DNA of 64,000 bases from Legionella qingyii. Lineage in GTDB: Bacteria; Pseudomonadota; Gammaproteobacteria; Legionellales; Legionellaceae. The notes under the pieces were generated by a model. The model had not been told where the DNA came from, searched no databases, and saw nothing but the letters and a program-made list of their open reading frames with translations. The stretch is taken from positions 1-64,000 of the forward strand of contig NZ_QHJG01000023.1 of the NCBI RefSeq assembly GCF_003184185.1, read 5' to 3'. Shown here piece by piece: positions 63,457 to 64,000 of this stretch. Each line of letters begins with the position of its first letter. Position 1 is the stretch's first letter. The position numbers were made by a program, and so were the translations under genes.

Positions 63457-64000
63457 ATGAAAGAGATTACTCTAACTGCAATATTTGAAGGAACAATCTA
63501 CAGTATTGAACAACCTAATACGCATTTGCACCAGGTTTTATTTAAAGATTGTAAGGGGGTGCGTATTAACTCAGCTGAGCAGGTTGACCTAAATAAAGAT
63601 GCTACTCATTTTAAAATGGGTTTTAATGGATGTGGTGTTGACTATGGTGTAAAAGGACTTTTATTCGGAGCAGGTGTAAAACAGCAAAGCGATCAACTTG
63701 TAGCGGTGGTTAAAAAGTTAATTAAAGAAGGCTATAAGGTAAAGTTAAATTGTATTGGTTTAAGTCGAGGTGGGATTGCGGCAATCATGGCAGCTATAAA
63801 GTTAGCCCACGTTGATGGTTTTCACTTGGAAACAAATTTACTTCTTTTAGATCCTGTACCGGGTAATTTATTTTATGTTCCTTTTTTAGATTTCTTCAAT
63901 TATACCTTGACCAATAATGCAATTAATTTATCTAGCTCTAAAAATTTAAATTACGTTGAGACGCTCTATCCTTATCTTGAAGTTGGTGATGATACTGAAG
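63457..64000 (+). CDS. Serine-hydrolase-fold protein, cut by window end
   Basis: The first 181 codons from ATG 63457 (AAAAGG upstream). MGFNGCGVDYGVKGLLFGAG suggests an oxyanion-loop start, and NCIGLSRGGIAAIMAAIKLA is a GxSxG nucleophile elbow; LLLLDPVPGN supplies a candidate Asp after it. This matches alpha/beta-hydrolases of the DUF2235/Tle1-like phospholipase class found among effectors, but the second half is missing, so the class is tentative. It may be a further effector of this window. Confidence 0.6.
   Translation, partial: MKEITLTAIFEGTIYSIEQPNTHLHQVLFKDCKGVRINSAEQVDLNKDATHFKMGFNGCGVDYGVKGLLFGAGVKQQSDQLVAVVKKLIKEGYKVKLNCIGLSRGGIAAIMAAIKLAHVDGFHLETNLLLLDPVPGNLFYVPFLDFFNYTLTNNAINLSSSKNLNYVETLYPYLEVGDDTE

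Overview
The window looks like a chromosomal segment of a Legionella species (Gammaproteobacteria). The DNA is AT-rich. It carries a LetS-type tripartite sensor kinase, a CD39-type ecto-NTPDase of the kind known as a Legionella virulence factor, and several large orphan proteins of Dot/Icm-effector style: a kinase-like protein, a MICAL-like flavoprotein and serine-hydrolase-fold proteins. These are interleaved with conserved gammaproteobacterial housekeeping genes. The species cannot be named from the sequence alone.

Layout. 1-3.2 kb is an accessory patch on the 3' side of a tRNA-Phe gene: an IS4-type transposase scrap, one end of a MITE, a MarR regulator with a palindromic operator inside its own promoter plus a DUF1398 partner, and an ISL3-family IS that has lost its right end and carries a stop codon near the transposase C-terminus. 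3.8-12.3 kb holds three large effector-like genes (FAD-dependent MICAL-like protein, an 865-residue orphan, a kinase-like protein) around yggX and a PilZ gene. 12.6-15.8 kb is a tight conserved block: fdxA, yoaA, tsaB and a Trm112-like gene. 15.8-24.6 kb carries an APC permease, bolA, a type IV pilin behind a textbook sigma-54 promoter, a PPi-type phosphofructokinase, letS and gltX. 24.7-33.5 kb is accessory or secretory: a class-C beta-lactamase-fold hydrolase, a repeat-bearing orphan, a GST, two paralogous serine-hydrolase-like proteins (the second frameshifted), an outer-membrane barrel and a 10-Cys secreted protein.

33.7-39.4 kb is a small nonribosomal-peptide locus: one A-T-C synthetase, whose specificity residues read as asparagine-like, plus an MMPL exporter. 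39.4-47.2 kb mixes an NTPDase, a DMT transporter, a Kef-type antiporter, a 45-residue Cys-rich lipoprotein and three oxygen-dependent hydroxylases (EpmC, RoxA, KdoO) that modify EF-P, ribosomal protein L16 and Kdo. 47.3-52.1 kb is a three-gene FIST / histidine kinase / REC-PAS-GGDEF-EAL operon, a likely ligand-to-c-di-GMP pathway. 52.3-61.5 kb is an MdtABC-type RND pump with its outer-membrane factor, in which a palindromic repeat is inserted in frame in the signal-peptide region. 61.6-64 kb contains a tandem pair of hydrophobic paralogues, a coiled-coil protein, a MITE with a 5-bp target duplication, and the start of another serine-hydrolase-fold gene cut by the window edge.

Small palindromic repeats occur throughout: a GTAGCCTGG-type REP family, a MITE family flanked by CTAG, and one dRS3-like ATTCCC/GGGAAT element. 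No CRISPR array, rRNA or integrase gene was seen.
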